Assembly: GCF_003201775.1 (NCBI RefSeq)
Contig: NZ_QJJZ01000013.1
Location: 62,001-126,000, forward strand
Direction: 5' to 3'
DNA: 64,000 nucleotides
Source of the DNA: Arenibacter sp. ARW7G5Y1
GTDB lineage: Bacteria; Bacteroidota; Bacteroidia; Flavobacteriales; Flavobacteriaceae
In this document: positions 40,084 through 48,897 of the stretch, one piece after another
Numbering within the stretch: the stretch's first letter is position 1
How the letters are laid out: each line of letters starts with the position of its first letter
Notes under the pieces: generated by a model
Seen by the model: only the letters and a program-made list of their open reading frames with translations
Told to the model about the DNA's origin: nothing
The model's database searches: none
Translations under genes and position numbers: made by a program

Positions 40084-40458
40084 TTACTTCTTAGGGCGTT
40101 TTGCTCCGTATTTAGATCTACGTTGTGTCCTTCCAGCAACACCTGCTGTATCCAAGGCACCTCTAACGATATGATACCTAACTCCCGGCAAATCCTTTAC
40201 CCTTCCGCCCCTTACTAATACTATCGAGTGCTCTTGCAAATTGTGACCCTCACCTGGTATATAAGCGTTAACTTCCTTCCCGTTGGTCAACCTAACCCTT
40301 GCAACTTTTCGCATTGCAGAGTTTGGTTTCTTAGGAGTGGTAGTATAAACACGTGTACATACACCTCTTCTTTGAGGACACGAATCCAAAGCAGCCGATT
40401 TACTCTTCTTAGTAATCGTGACTCTTCCTTTTCGTACTAATTGTGAAATTGTTGGCAT
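40084..40458 (-). CDS. rpsL: 30S ribosomal protein S12
   Basis: 124 residues from ATG 40458 ([20 protein letters not shown]). The open frame runs 16 codons further upstream, but those codons overlap the region just after the promoter and do not resemble S12. S12 monitors decoding in the A site. The lysines in [12 protein letters not shown] and [11 protein letters not shown], where streptomycin-resistance changes arise, are wild type. First gene of the str-S10-spc-alpha block. Confidence 0.98.
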   Translation of the reverse strand: MPTISQLVRKGRVTITKKSKSAALDSCPQRRGVCTRVYTTTPKKPNSAMRKVARVRLTNGKEVNAYIPGEGHNLQEHSIVLVRGGRVKDLPGVRYHIVRGALDTAGVAGRTQRRSKYGAKRPKK

Positions 40459-40503
40459 ACTATTTTTGTATAATAATAACTTAACCCCTCTTTTAAGGGC
40501 TGG

Positions 40504-40534
40504 CAAATGTAGTAATTATTCACAATAATTCAAA
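40504..40534 (-). promoter_or_regulatory. Consensus promoter of the rpsL-rplQ block, with a dyad in its spacer
   Basis: The minus strand reads TTTG (plus 40531-40534), 19 bases, then TACATTTG (plus 40504-40511): a full match to the Bacteroidota TTTG/TAnnTTTG consensus. The RNA would start about 40498, about 40 bases before rpsL. The 17 bases at 40514-40530 within the spacer form a perfect 7+3+7 inverted repeat, AATTATT-CAC-AATAATT, which is well placed for a repressor. Confidence 0.85.
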
Positions 40535-40937
40535 CCCTGTGCAATTTATTTTTTATATTTTTTGTCTGCAAGATATTCAGTAGCCTGGATTTAGATCCAA
40601 ATGCCCTTTAAAATAAAGTTTCAAAACTACAAAAGGTGAAAAACGGGGATGGCGGAATTTGAATCAAAATAGATCAAGGACAAAGATTGAACACCATAAA
40701 AAAAGGGTTGTAAATTGACAAATCCTCAGCTTAAACGATTAATCCTATAAGATAAATCAATCAAAACCCCATATATCACCTAATAATTGTGATTATTGCG
40801 AATTTGTCAACAAATTATCGTTTTTTTTGAAAAAAATTCCTACAATAAAGTCAGACAGTTGTTTTAAATGTAAAAATGCCACTCATATATGTGTTAAAAA
40901 TGTAACATTAGGACCTTACAGAGCCTTTTTTAACAAT

Positions 40938-40963
40938 ATTTTCTTATGCATGCATAAGAAAAT
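40938..40963. promoter_or_regulatory. 26-bp perfect palindrome upstream of the SusC promoter
   Basis: Perfect dyad centred between 40950 and 40951; its inner part is TTCTTATGCATGCATAAGAA. With the predicted transcript start near 41011, the centre is close to -61, the place where class I activators usually bind. It has no loop and no T run, so it looks like a protein-binding site rather than an RNA hairpin. Confidence 0.65.
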
Positions 40964-40974
40964 GGTCCCAAAAC

Positions 40975-41005
40975 TTGTTTTATTAACAAGGAATTAAGAT
41001 TTTTG
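40975..41005 (+). promoter_or_regulatory. Putative promoter of the SusC-SusD operon
   Basis: TTG at 40975-40977, a 20-base spacer and GATTTTTG at 40998-41005, which is TAnnTTTG with one change at the first base. The SusC ATG is 27 bases downstream of it. Confidence 0.5.
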
Positions 41006-41031
41006 CAGCTGCTAATTCAAATAAACATAAA

Positions 41032-44000
41032 ATGAAAACAAAGTTAAGTGGAATCCTAACGCTGTTTCTAGCGTTGATTGTGCAATTATCCTTTGCGCAA
41101 GAAAAAACGATTTCCGGTACGGTAACGGACCAAGACGGTCTGCCACTACCTGGTGTGAACATCTTAGTAGAGGGCACAACAACAGGAACACAATCCGATT
41201 TCGATGGACTTTATTCCATCAAGGCCAACGTAGGACAAGTCCTTGTATACTCCTATATAGGGCAGCGAAATGTTAGAATGACCATAGGTGCCAGCAATAC
41301 CATCGACGTCCAAATGGAAGAAGATGCACAGGCGTTGGAAGAGGTTGTGGTTACAGCATTCGGAATTAAAAGAAAACCCAAATCTTTAGGGTATTCGGTG
41401 GCATCCGTAAAATCGGATGAAATAACAGAGAATTCCGAACCAGACCTTATACGTTCCCTTAACGGTAAGGTTCCTGGAGTAGACGTCAACGTCTCAACGG
41501 GGGTTGCCGGGGCTGCCAACAAAATTAATATTCGTGGAACAACTTCATTTCAAGGGGGGAACCAACCGTTATTTGTTGTAGATGGTACTCCTTATAGTAA
41601 TGACGAATTGGAAACCTCCGATCAGGTTATTGATAGTGGTGGTAGTTACGAATCAGGGATATCCTCTTTGGACCCAAATGACATTGCCAATGTTGAAGTA
41701 TTAAAAGGAGCAGTTGCAGCCGCGCTTTATGGTTCCAGAGCCGTTAACGGGGTTATTGTTATCACCACTAAATCAGGTCAGTCGGGCGGGTTTTCAAATA
41801 AGAAATTTGAAGTCTCCCTGAATAGCGGGCTTTATTTTGAAAAAATAGCCAACCTTCCAGAATACCAAAATACCTACGGTAACGGAACCAACTTCAATTA
41901 CAATAATGCCAACGGTTCTTGGGGTGCAAGATTCGATTCTCTTGAAACCATCCCTACTTGGGGGCCACTATTGGATGCTTTCCCAGATTTATTTGGACCT
42001 ACGGTTCCCTATGTAGCACAACCTAACAATGTTAAGGATTTGTTCAGGACAGGTATTGTACGGGATAATTCGGTCAACATTAGTACGGCCAATGAAAATT
42101 CCAATTTTAGCCTAACCCTTTCCAATCTTGATCAAGAAGGGTATATTCCTTATAATACATATAAAAGGACCAATATTTCCACAGGAGGTAATTTTAAACT
42201 GGAAAATGGTCTAAGGATCGGAGCCAATTTAAGTTATTCAGATAGTGAACAAGTAGGTGCTTTCTTTGGTGAAAATCAATATGCCGGAGCCGCTTCCTCC
42301 TTTGCAAGAACAATGGTACTGGGAAGGACATGGGATTTCAACTTACCTTATGAGCACCCGGTAACTGGCGCACCTGTAGTTCCAAATGGAGGTTATGACC
42401 ACCCTTTATGGTCATGGAAACACAACCAGATAATAAGTAGTGTCAACAGAACTGTGGCCAATGTGAATTTTTCATATGATTTTAACGACCACATAAATGC
42501 CAGATATCAATTAGGTATTAACAAATATAATTTGGGAAGGGTAGAAATCACTGATAAAGGTTCTAGGGCAGCCGCTGGCATAGGCCAAGTAAGAACCCAA
42601 GATTACGACAGTGAAGAAATTGAATCTACCTTCTTGTTAACCTTTAATTATGATTTGGCCCAAGATTTGAACCTAAATCTAATGGTAGGGAACAACGTAA
42701 ACCAAAAATCTACCCACGACGTTGGTTATACTGGTACCGGCCTTATTGCGGATGACATATTTACCATTAAAAATACCGCCAATGTCACAGCCGATTTTAA
42801 CGATACTACGAGAAAACGGATAGTTGGTGTATTTGGTGATATGGGCTTAAACTATAAGGACTATTTATTCTTAAATGCCACCGCAAGAAATGACTGGTCC
42901 TCAACATTACCAAAAAATGGCAATAGTTTCCTATATCCTTCCGTATCCACATCCTTTATTTTTACGGATGCCTTGGGCATAAGTGGCGATATAATGAACT
43001 ATGGTAAAATTAGAGGGGGATGGGCCAACGTTGGCCGTGACGCCGATGCTTATCAAATCAATAAAGTGTATGGCTTAGGCGATGTATATGCCGGACAACC
43101 CGTTGTCTTTGTACCCACCACTTTAGGGAATCCGGATTTGGTTCCCGAAAACACCGAGGAATTTGAAATTGGAGCTGATCTAGAGTTTTTCAACAGACGT
43201 GTTATGGTCGATTTCACCTGGTACCAGAAGACGACGACCGATTTGATTTCCAAAGTAAATGTTCCAACCTCTACCGGTTATTCCTCATTCCTTACCAACA
43301 TAGGTGAAATGGAAAACAAAGGGGTCGAGATTGGATTGACACTGATCCCGGTTAGAACCGATAACTTTAGTTGGACATCCTTTACGTCATTTACCAAAAA
43401 CACAAATGAAGTTAAAGAATTGATTGACGGATTGGAAAGGTTTCCTATTGATGTTAACCAGATTGCCTATGTTCAAAAAGGACAGCCATTTGGTGTTTTC
43501 TACGGAACGGCATTTGCCCGGGATGATGAAGGAAATTATTTAATAGAAGAAGGTGGCGGCGGTATTTTACAAGCCACATCGGATGCGGTCATAGGAGACC
43601 CGACCCCCGATTTTAAAATTGGGTTTACCAACACCTTTAAATATAAAACCTTAAGCCTGAGAGCTCAGGTTGACTGGAAAGAAGGAGGGGATTTTTCCTC
43701 ATCGGGCCTAGAGGCATTATTAGGTAGAGGGGTAACCAAGGATACCGAAGACAGGGAGCGTACTTTTATAATACCTGGAGTATATGGTAATCCAACGACC
43801 GGTGAACCTATTCTGGATGGTTCTGGAAACAAAATTCCAAATACCACACAAATAACTATGAACAACCTATATTTCTCACCTACTACCAATAGTAACACTT
43901 TTGGTATTAATACAGTGGATGAGGGCAACATCTATGACGGTACCGTTTATAGGTTAAGAGAGCTTTCCTTGGCATACGAGCTGCCGAAAAAGTTTCTTGA

Positions 44001-44193
44001 AAAAACATTTATCGGCTCTTTGTCCATCGCCCTAATCGGGAATAATCTATGGTATTTCGCACCCAACGTGCCTAAGTATACCAATTATGACCCTGACGTA
44101 AATGCCTATGGAGCATCCAACCTACAAGGCATTGAAACTCAATCTGCACCAAGTTCCAAAAGATATGGTTTTAAGATTAATGTAACATTTTAA
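41032..44193 (+). CDS. SusC/RagA-family TonB-linked outer-membrane transporter
   Basis: 1053 residues. Signal peptide at about 1-22 (IVQLSFAQ); carboxypeptidase-regulatory-like domain at about 26-105 (ISGTVTDQDGLPLPGVNILV, TQSDFDGLYSI); TonB-box/plug (EEVVVTAFGIKRKPKSLGYS, LIRSLNGKVPGVDV, AAALYGSRAVNGVIVITTKS); large barrel with a C-terminal aromatic end (YGFKINVTF). It imports oligomers, usually glycans, that its SusD partner captures. No glycoside hydrolase or sulfatase is encoded next to it, so the substrate is open; peptide or other polymer uptake is possible. Confidence 0.95.
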   Translation: MKTKLSGILTLFLALIVQLSFAQEKTISGTVTDQDGLPLPGVNILVEGTTTGTQSDFDGLYSIKANVGQVLVYSYIGQRNVRMTIGASNTIDVQMEEDAQALEEVVVTAFGIKRKPKSLGYSVASVKSDEITENSEPDLIRSLNGKVPGVDVNVSTGVAGAANKINIRGTTSFQGGNQPLFVVDGTPYSNDELETSDQVIDSGGSYESGISSLDPNDIANVEVLKGAVAAALYGSRAVNGVIVITTKSGQSGGFSNKKFEVSLNSGLYFEKIANLPEYQNTYGNGTNFNYNNANGSWGARFDSLETIPTWGPLLDAFPDLFGPTVPYVAQPNNVKDLFRTGIVRDNSVNISTANENSNFSLTLSNLDQEGYIPYNTYKRTNISTGGNFKLENGLRIGANLSYSDSEQVGAFFGENQYAGAASSFARTMVLGRTWDFNLPYEHPVTGAPVVPNGGYDHPLWSWKHNQIISSVNRTVANVNFSYDFNDHINARYQLGINKYNLGRVEITDKGSRAAAGIGQVRTQDYDSEEIESTFLLTFNYDLAQDLNLNLMVGNNVNQKSTHDVGYTGTGLIADDIFTIKNTANVTADFNDTTRKRIVGVFGDMGLNYKDYLFLNATARNDWSSTLPKNGNSFLYPSVSTSFIFTDALGISGDIMNYGKIRGGWANVGRDADAYQINKVYGLGDVYAGQPVVFVPTTLGNPDLVPENTEEFEIGADLEFFNRRVMVDFTWYQKTTTDLISKVNVPTSTGYSSFLTNIGEMENKGVEIGLTLIPVRTDNFSWTSFTSFTKNTNEVKELIDGLERFPIDVNQIAYVQKGQPFGVFYGTAFARDDEGNYLIEEGGGGILQATSDAVIGDPTPDFKIGFTNTFKYKTLSLRAQVDWKEGGDFSSSGLEALLGRGVTKDTEDRERTFIIPGVYGNPTTGEPILDGSGNKIPNTTQITMNNLYFSPTTNSNTFGINTVDEGNIYDGTVYRLRELSLAYELPKKFLEKTFIGSLSIALIGNNLWYFAPNVPKYTNYDPDVNAYGASNLQGIETQSAPSSKRYGFKINVTF

Positions 44194-44204
44194 TAAAAAA
44201 AACT

Positions 44205-45905
44205 ATGAAAAATATATATAAAATAAATCTGAAAAGCCGATCAATGTTCGCTGCAGCATTGTTGTCCTTACTTTTCTACAATTGTAGCGACTATTTGGAT
44301 GTGAATACAGATCCCAATAATCCTACGGTGGCACCCTTGGATCAGTTATTGACCAATATTGAAACTAATTTTAACGATATCACGGAATTTGAACTTTATT
44401 CGGCAGAAATTCTATCTGCCTATGTTCACCAATTTACGTTCCGTGAAGAACAGGATCAATACGGAACAAGGCAGGATAATTCCAACATACAGAATTCATG
44501 GGACAATGCCTATTCCGTTTTTGGCGAAACAGACATCATCATTAACCAAGGGACCGAGGAAAACGAAATGATCATGGTTGGTATGGCGAAAATCCTTAAA
44601 GCCTATACTGCAACCATCATTGTGAATATATGGGGTGATGCACCCTTTACGGAAGCTGCCCAATTGGCAGGTGGGATGGTGAGTCCCGTATTCGACGATC
44701 AACAGGACATTTACCAAAATGCCCTTACATTGATAGATGAAGGTATAGCCAATATCAATAGTGGTCAAGGTGTAAATCCTGGTACCCAAGATCTTTTTTA
44801 TGGAGGTAGTATTGCACAATGGACCAGGTTTGCAAATACACTTAAACTAAAGCTTTATAATGAGATTAGATTATCTAGCTTGTTTGATGCAGGCAAACTG
44901 AGCACCCTGGTTGCCTCCGATAATTTTATGTCCGGAATTGCTGATGATTTTGAATATCCCTATTCAACAACACAATCCCCTTCTGACGAAAGAAATCCCC
45001 TATATACAGATTCATATTTGACCGGACAGGCTACACATTATGCCAGTCCCTGGTTTTATGAGATCTTACAAGGTTGGAACCCCAACATTCACAATGGTGT
45101 GGCCGATCCTAGATTACCCTACTATTTCTTTAATCAATTAACCCCTGGAGAATTGCCTCCAGATGTTGGAGATCCTACAACAGGAGATCCAAAGGCCGAT
45201 TATTGGGATAGAAATACAGGATTCCATACTATTAGATTTGGTAGTGTAAGTGCCAATAGGGATTTTGCTTCCAGAAATTCTTCGACCTATCCAGGAATCT
45301 ATCCTGCAGGGGGAAAATACGACGATGGTCAAGGTGGAGCCGCCGATACCAATGCAGGGACAGGTGCTGCTCCCCACAGAATACTGACATATCATGAATT
45401 TCTGTTTATTCAGGCCGAATTAATGCAGGCAAATTTAATCCCTGGGGATGCCAAAGCCAAATTGGAAGAAGCCATCACCGCTGCTTTTGCAAAAGTAGAT
45501 CAGGTAGTCAGCAATTCCGGAACAAGCCAAACCGTACCAAAACTGATTGGATCCACCGCTGTAACCGATTTTATTGATGGGATCTTGGCCGAATTTGACG
45601 CTGCCTCCGATACCAAGAAAATGGAAATCATTATGACCCAAAAATGGGTGTCGACTTTTGGCGACCCCTTTGACCAATACAATGATTATCGAAGAACCGG
45701 ATTCCCTGTATTGGCAAATCCAGTTGGCCCCTCTCCTGAATACCAATTGGACAATGGAGATGATTGGCCATTGCTTGACAGTGAGACAACCCTATCAAGA
45801 CCGTTCCAGCTTTCCTTATTCTGGCCACAAGCTGAATTGAACGTTAATGAAAATGCACCTACCCAGAAAGATGCAACTACGTACAAAATATTTTGGGACA
45901 ATTAA
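44205..45905 (+). CDS. SusD/RagB-family outer-membrane lipoprotein
   Basis: 566 residues. Lipoprotein signal with Cys27 (LLSLLFYNC), followed by the family start SDYLDVNTDPNNPTVAPLDQ. The helical core has TPR-like pairs (AKILKAYTATIIVNIWGDAP, FTEAAQ). It resembles the SusD-like 2 group. It caps the SusC barrel and binds substrate at the surface. 11 bases after SusC; its end is 17 bases before the third gene. Confidence 0.94.
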   Translation: MKNIYKINLKSRSMFAAALLSLLFYNCSDYLDVNTDPNNPTVAPLDQLLTNIETNFNDITEFELYSAEILSAYVHQFTFREEQDQYGTRQDNSNIQNSWDNAYSVFGETDIIINQGTEENEMIMVGMAKILKAYTATIIVNIWGDAPFTEAAQLAGGMVSPVFDDQQDIYQNALTLIDEGIANINSGQGVNPGTQDLFYGGSIAQWTRFANTLKLKLYNEIRLSSLFDAGKLSTLVASDNFMSGIADDFEYPYSTTQSPSDERNPLYTDSYLTGQATHYASPWFYEILQGWNPNIHNGVADPRLPYYFFNQLTPGELPPDVGDPTTGDPKADYWDRNTGFHTIRFGSVSANRDFASRNSSTYPGIYPAGGKYDDGQGGAADTNAGTGAAPHRILTYHEFLFIQAELMQANLIPGDAKAKLEEAITAAFAKVDQVVSNSGTSQTVPKLIGSTAVTDFIDGILAEFDAASDTKKMEIIMTQKWVSTFGDPFDQYNDYRRTGFPVLANPVGPSPEYQLDNGDDWPLLDSETTLSRPFQLSLFWPQAELNVNENAPTQKDATTYKIFWDN

Positions 45906-45922
45906 TACATAAAATTCACAAC

Positions 45923-46813
45923 ATGAAAAACATATATATATTAAGCCTATTTTTAGCCCTATTTGTGCTAAATACGTCCTGCGATGATGACGGAGGTACT
46001 TCGGCTATCGACACCTCTTATGGGGCTTTGCCCGATTTGAAGCTGGCAGACGGTAGTCCAGAATTTATTGTCAACACTACTTTTCCTACCCTGGAGTTAA
46101 AATTTCAAGTAGATTTGAGTGTAGGCGAACCTCAGTCCTATGATTTAAAAGCGCTTTACAAAACTGTTGATGGCGACATTTATGGACCAGTGACAATAGA
46201 TGCCAATGTAACAACTTTTCCCAAGGATTATGTAATTACCGGTTCAGAAGTTATCAGTGCATTTTCCGAAATTAGTTCATCTTCAGATATGAATGCCGGG
46301 GACAATATATTGTTCTACCCAGTTTTTACCATGGAGGATGGCACCGTATTGGAAATCCTAAATAAAGAAGGTCAGCCTAATTACTATGCACCGGATTTCA
46401 ACGCAGTGGAAAATAATGCTTATACCTATTTTTTAGCTTATCCTGTAACTTGTGCTCCCCAACCAGGTGTATACCGAATTGACATGCACGATATTTTCGA
46501 TGATGGATGGCAGACAAATGACGGGAATGGCGGAAATGGACTACAATTAATCTTGGATGGCGAGATTGTAGCTGAAGTAGGATTGTGCAATCCTTATGTA
46601 GACAGTCCTTTCGAATGTGTAGGCGATTATAGTAATGGCACCGCCACTGTAACTATCCCGGAAGGTACGGAGGTGGCCGTATGGCAATTTCCAGGCGACC
46701 AATATGATGAAATAAGCTTTGAAATTTATGGGCCAAATGATGAGCTCCTGTTAGAATCAGGGGTTGGCGAATCTGCTGGAGGCCCCTTAACGGTAATTCT
46801 TTGTGCCGAATAA
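45923..46813 (+). CDS. Surface lipoprotein encoded with SusC/SusD
   Basis: 296 residues from ATG 45923, which gives a clean lipoprotein signal (MKNIYILSLFLALFVLNTSC, Cys20); a start 10 codons earlier would overlap SusD and spoil the signal. The N-terminal half is unassigned and beta-rich. The C-terminal half (about 185-296) carries a DMHDIFDDGWQTNDGNGG stretch, a variant of the D-x-y-GDGWN motif common in exported Bacteroidota proteins, within a jelly-roll-like domain that has four cysteines. Probably an extra ligand-binding protein of the SusCD complex. Confidence 0.8.
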   Translation: MKNIYILSLFLALFVLNTSCDDDGGTSAIDTSYGALPDLKLADGSPEFIVNTTFPTLELKFQVDLSVGEPQSYDLKALYKTVDGDIYGPVTIDANVTTFPKDYVITGSEVISAFSEISSSSDMNAGDNILFYPVFTMEDGTVLEILNKEGQPNYYAPDFNAVENNAYTYFLAYPVTCAPQPGVYRIDMHDIFDDGWQTNDGNGGNGLQLILDGEIVAEVGLCNPYVDSPFECVGDYSNGTATVTIPEGTEVAVWQFPGDQYDEISFEIYGPNDELLLESGVGESAGGPLTVILCAE

Positions 46814-46836
46814 GTTGGCAACCATAATTTACTTGT

Positions 46837-46866
46837 AAAAACCACCCTGAAAAGGGTGGTTTTTTT
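46837..46866 (+). terminator. Rho-independent terminator of the SusC-SusD operon
   Basis: 8-bp perfect stem ACCACCCT / AGGGTGGT with the four-base loop GAAA, flanked by A and followed by seven T. It starts 24 bases past the lipoprotein stop codon. Confidence 0.93.
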
Positions 46867-46881
46867 ATTTACCTTTACCCC

Positions 46882-47622
46882 ATGAAGAACACAGAACAAA
46901 TCTATGGCATCAGGGCTGTAATTGAAGCTATAAAATCCAATGAACCCATAGACAAGGTTTTTATCCAAAAAGGCCTTAAGGGCGATCTTTCCAGGGATAT
47001 GGAAACGCTGATCCGCAAAAATGGTATTAGCTCTTCCTATGTCCCCATTGAAAAACTGAACAGGCTTACAAAGAGTAACCATCAGGGTGTTGTTGCCAAT
47101 ATATCCCCAATCACCTTTTTAACCGTGGAAGAATTGGTTGAAAAAACATTGGAAACCAAGACAACTCCCCTTTTCCTATTACTGGACCAACTTTCGGATG
47201 TGCGTAACTTTGGCGCTATCATAAGAACGGCCGAATGTACCGGAGTAGACGGAATCATAATCCAAAAAAAAGGAGCTGCACCCGTAACCGCAGATACCAT
47301 TAAAACCTCTGCAGGTGCTGCTTTTCGGGTGCCAATCGCCAAAATAGACCACATAAAGGATGCCGTATTCTATTTACAGGCATCAGGAATAAAGGTAATT
47401 GCCGCAACCGAGAAAACGGATAACACCATATACGAAGTTTCCTTTAAGGAACCGTGCGGCATAATCATGGGATCCGAAGATGTGGGCATCTCCCCATCCA
47501 TTCTAAAGGCTGCGGACCATATGGCAAAGCTTCCCCTACTTGGGGAAATTGGATCCCTCAATGTTTCAGTTGCCTGTGGAGTCTTCCTGTACGAAGCGGT
47601 AAGGCAGCGACAGGAATTATAG
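46882..47622 (+). CDS. rlmB: 23S rRNA (guanosine-2'-O-)-methyltransferase, SpoU/TrmH family
   Basis: 246 residues. N-terminal substrate-binding domain (EQIYGIRAVIEAIKSNEPID) and C-terminal SPOUT knot with all three motifs: NFGAIIRTAECTGVDGIII, GIIMGSEDVGISPSILKAA and IGSLNVSVACGVFLYEAVRQ. It methylates a guanosine of 23S rRNA from SAM; the name rlmB is by family similarity and TrmH-like tRNA activity cannot be excluded. No terminator or promoter of its own is obvious; it begins right after the SusCD terminator. Confidence 0.88.
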   Translation: MKNTEQIYGIRAVIEAIKSNEPIDKVFIQKGLKGDLSRDMETLIRKNGISSSYVPIEKLNRLTKSNHQGVVANISPITFLTVEELVEKTLETKTTPLFLLLDQLSDVRNFGAIIRTAECTGVDGIIIQKKGAAPVTADTIKTSAGAAFRVPIAKIDHIKDAVFYLQASGIKVIAATEKTDNTIYEVSFKEPCGIIMGSEDVGISPSILKAADHMAKLPLLGEIGSLNVSVACGVFLYEAVRQRQEL

Positions 47623-47725
47623 GATAACTACCCATTAAATCGATAACATTTAAATTTCAATTATTCCATAGGAGTCGAGCCTTGGTGCATCAATTCCTTT
47701 ACAGGCAGGAAGTGTTAGGGTTTGC

Positions 47726-48466
47726 CTAATTTTCTTCTGTCCCTTCCCCTGAGTCCTTTTTGAAATGATATTTAACAATTACATCATCTTCTTGGCTAGG
47801 GGGCCTGCTCTCTATAAAATTCCCGTGTTCGTCAAAATGTTTTAGAAATTCATCTTCTTCCTCGTCATAATCCTCCTTTTCCCAATCATATTTTTTTAAT
47901 TTGGGCAGAGGAGCCTTCATGACAAATGCCAAAAATATACCTGTGACAAATCCACCTAAATGCCCCTCCCAGGAAATACCGTCCTCCACTGGAAAAATGT
48001 ACCACAACAAACTACCATAGATAAAGACCACCATCAAGGATAATGCTACCAAGCGGTAATGCTTGGAAATAATTCCTTTAAAAAAAATAAAACTCACCAA
48101 TACATAGATCAATCCACTGGCACCAATATGGTGGGATGGCCTTCCTATGAGCCAGGTTATAGCCCCGGATAACAGAATTCCCCACAACAATACCCTAAAG
48201 GCTATATTCCTATAAAAATATGCAAGGGATGCCGTAAGTATGGCAATTGGAATGGTATTGTTATAGAGATGTTCCACAGACGAATGTATGAACGGACTCA
48301 AGACAATACCCCTTAATCCCTTTAAGGTTCGTGGATAAACACCGTAATCGTTAAAATTGACCTGAAACCGGATTTCAAACCAATAAACGGTCCAAATAGA
48401 GAGTACCGCCAGCAATGGAAGTATTATTACCCAATTGGAGAATTTAAAATAGTTGCTTTCTGTCAT
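47726..48466 (-). CDS. Rhomboid-family intramembrane serine protease
   Basis: 246 residues with about six membrane helices. The catalytic serine is in HHIGASGLIYVLVSFIFFKG (GxSG) and the histidine in WEGHLGGFVTGIFLAFV. The last 60 residues are cytoplasmic and very acidic (EDYDEEEDEFLKHFDEHG). It cleaves membrane proteins within the bilayer; the substrate is unknown. Confidence 0.92.
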   Translation of the reverse strand: MTESNYFKFSNWVIILPLLAVLSIWTVYWFEIRFQVNFNDYGVYPRTLKGLRGIVLSPFIHSSVEHLYNNTIPIAILTASLAYFYRNIAFRVLLWGILLSGAITWLIGRPSHHIGASGLIYVLVSFIFFKGIISKHYRLVALSLMVVFIYGSLLWYIFPVEDGISWEGHLGGFVTGIFLAFVMKAPLPKLKKYDWEKEDYDEEEDEFLKHFDEHGNFIESRPPSQEDDVIVKYHFKKDSGEGTEEN

Positions 48467-48897
48467 TCCTGAATTATAAAACTTAATTAAATGGCCCTGT
48501 TGATCCTCATCAAGACCTAAACCTAGTTTGCGGTACCCTTCTCAAGACGGGTACCTTTTTGATGCTTCATTTAAACCTTTACAAAATCGGAGGCTTTTGG
48601 CACTTATGTTCAATTTTGCAAAACGAAAAATAACCAACACCAAAACTTTACAAAAATGAACCCCTTTTACCCATTACAAAATACTTAAAGCTACATTTAG
48701 TTGGCCTTTAAAGAGGATTTTTTTTGTACTGTGTTCCAATTACCCTCATTAGCGGAAATATAAAACTTTATTCAATAGTCTGGCCAAGAATCCATTTTCG
48801 GTAAAAATGTCATTCCTGTATTTCTTCCACTAAAAATTCTCTTTTTAAAGTCACGAAAGGAAACCTCCTTATGCCAACTTTGTTTTATTTTTACATT
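48467..48897. other. Intergenic region between the divergent rhomboid and rarA genes
   Basis: About 430 AT-rich bases with no credible gene. The only clear structure is the hairpin at 48533-48561. No full TTG/TAnnTTTG promoter was found for either flanking gene. Confidence 0.5.
48533..48561 (+). terminator. Orphan terminator-like hairpin
   Basis: A 7-bp perfect stem GGTACCC / GGGTACC with a 10-base loop, followed by five T on the plus strand. It lies between two divergent genes, so no annotated plus-strand gene ends here. It could end an unseen small RNA or act on transcripts reading towards rarA. Confidence 0.5.

Larger units (their letters stand above)
40535..41031. other. Intergenic regulatory region between the divergent rpsL and SusC genes
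   Basis: About 500 AT-rich bases without a credible gene on either strand. Contents seen: a dyad AATAAT-TGTG-ATTATT at 40782-40797 whose core (ATTGTGA) matches the dyad in the rpsL promoter, a 26-bp palindrome at 40938-40963, and the SusC promoter at 40975-41005. Nothing recognisable between 40535 and 40780. Confidence 0.6.

Noticed and set aside
40459-40506. 16-codon upstream extension of rpsL
   Set aside because: It reaches into the promoter region and is not S12-like; ATG 40458 gives the standard 124 residues.
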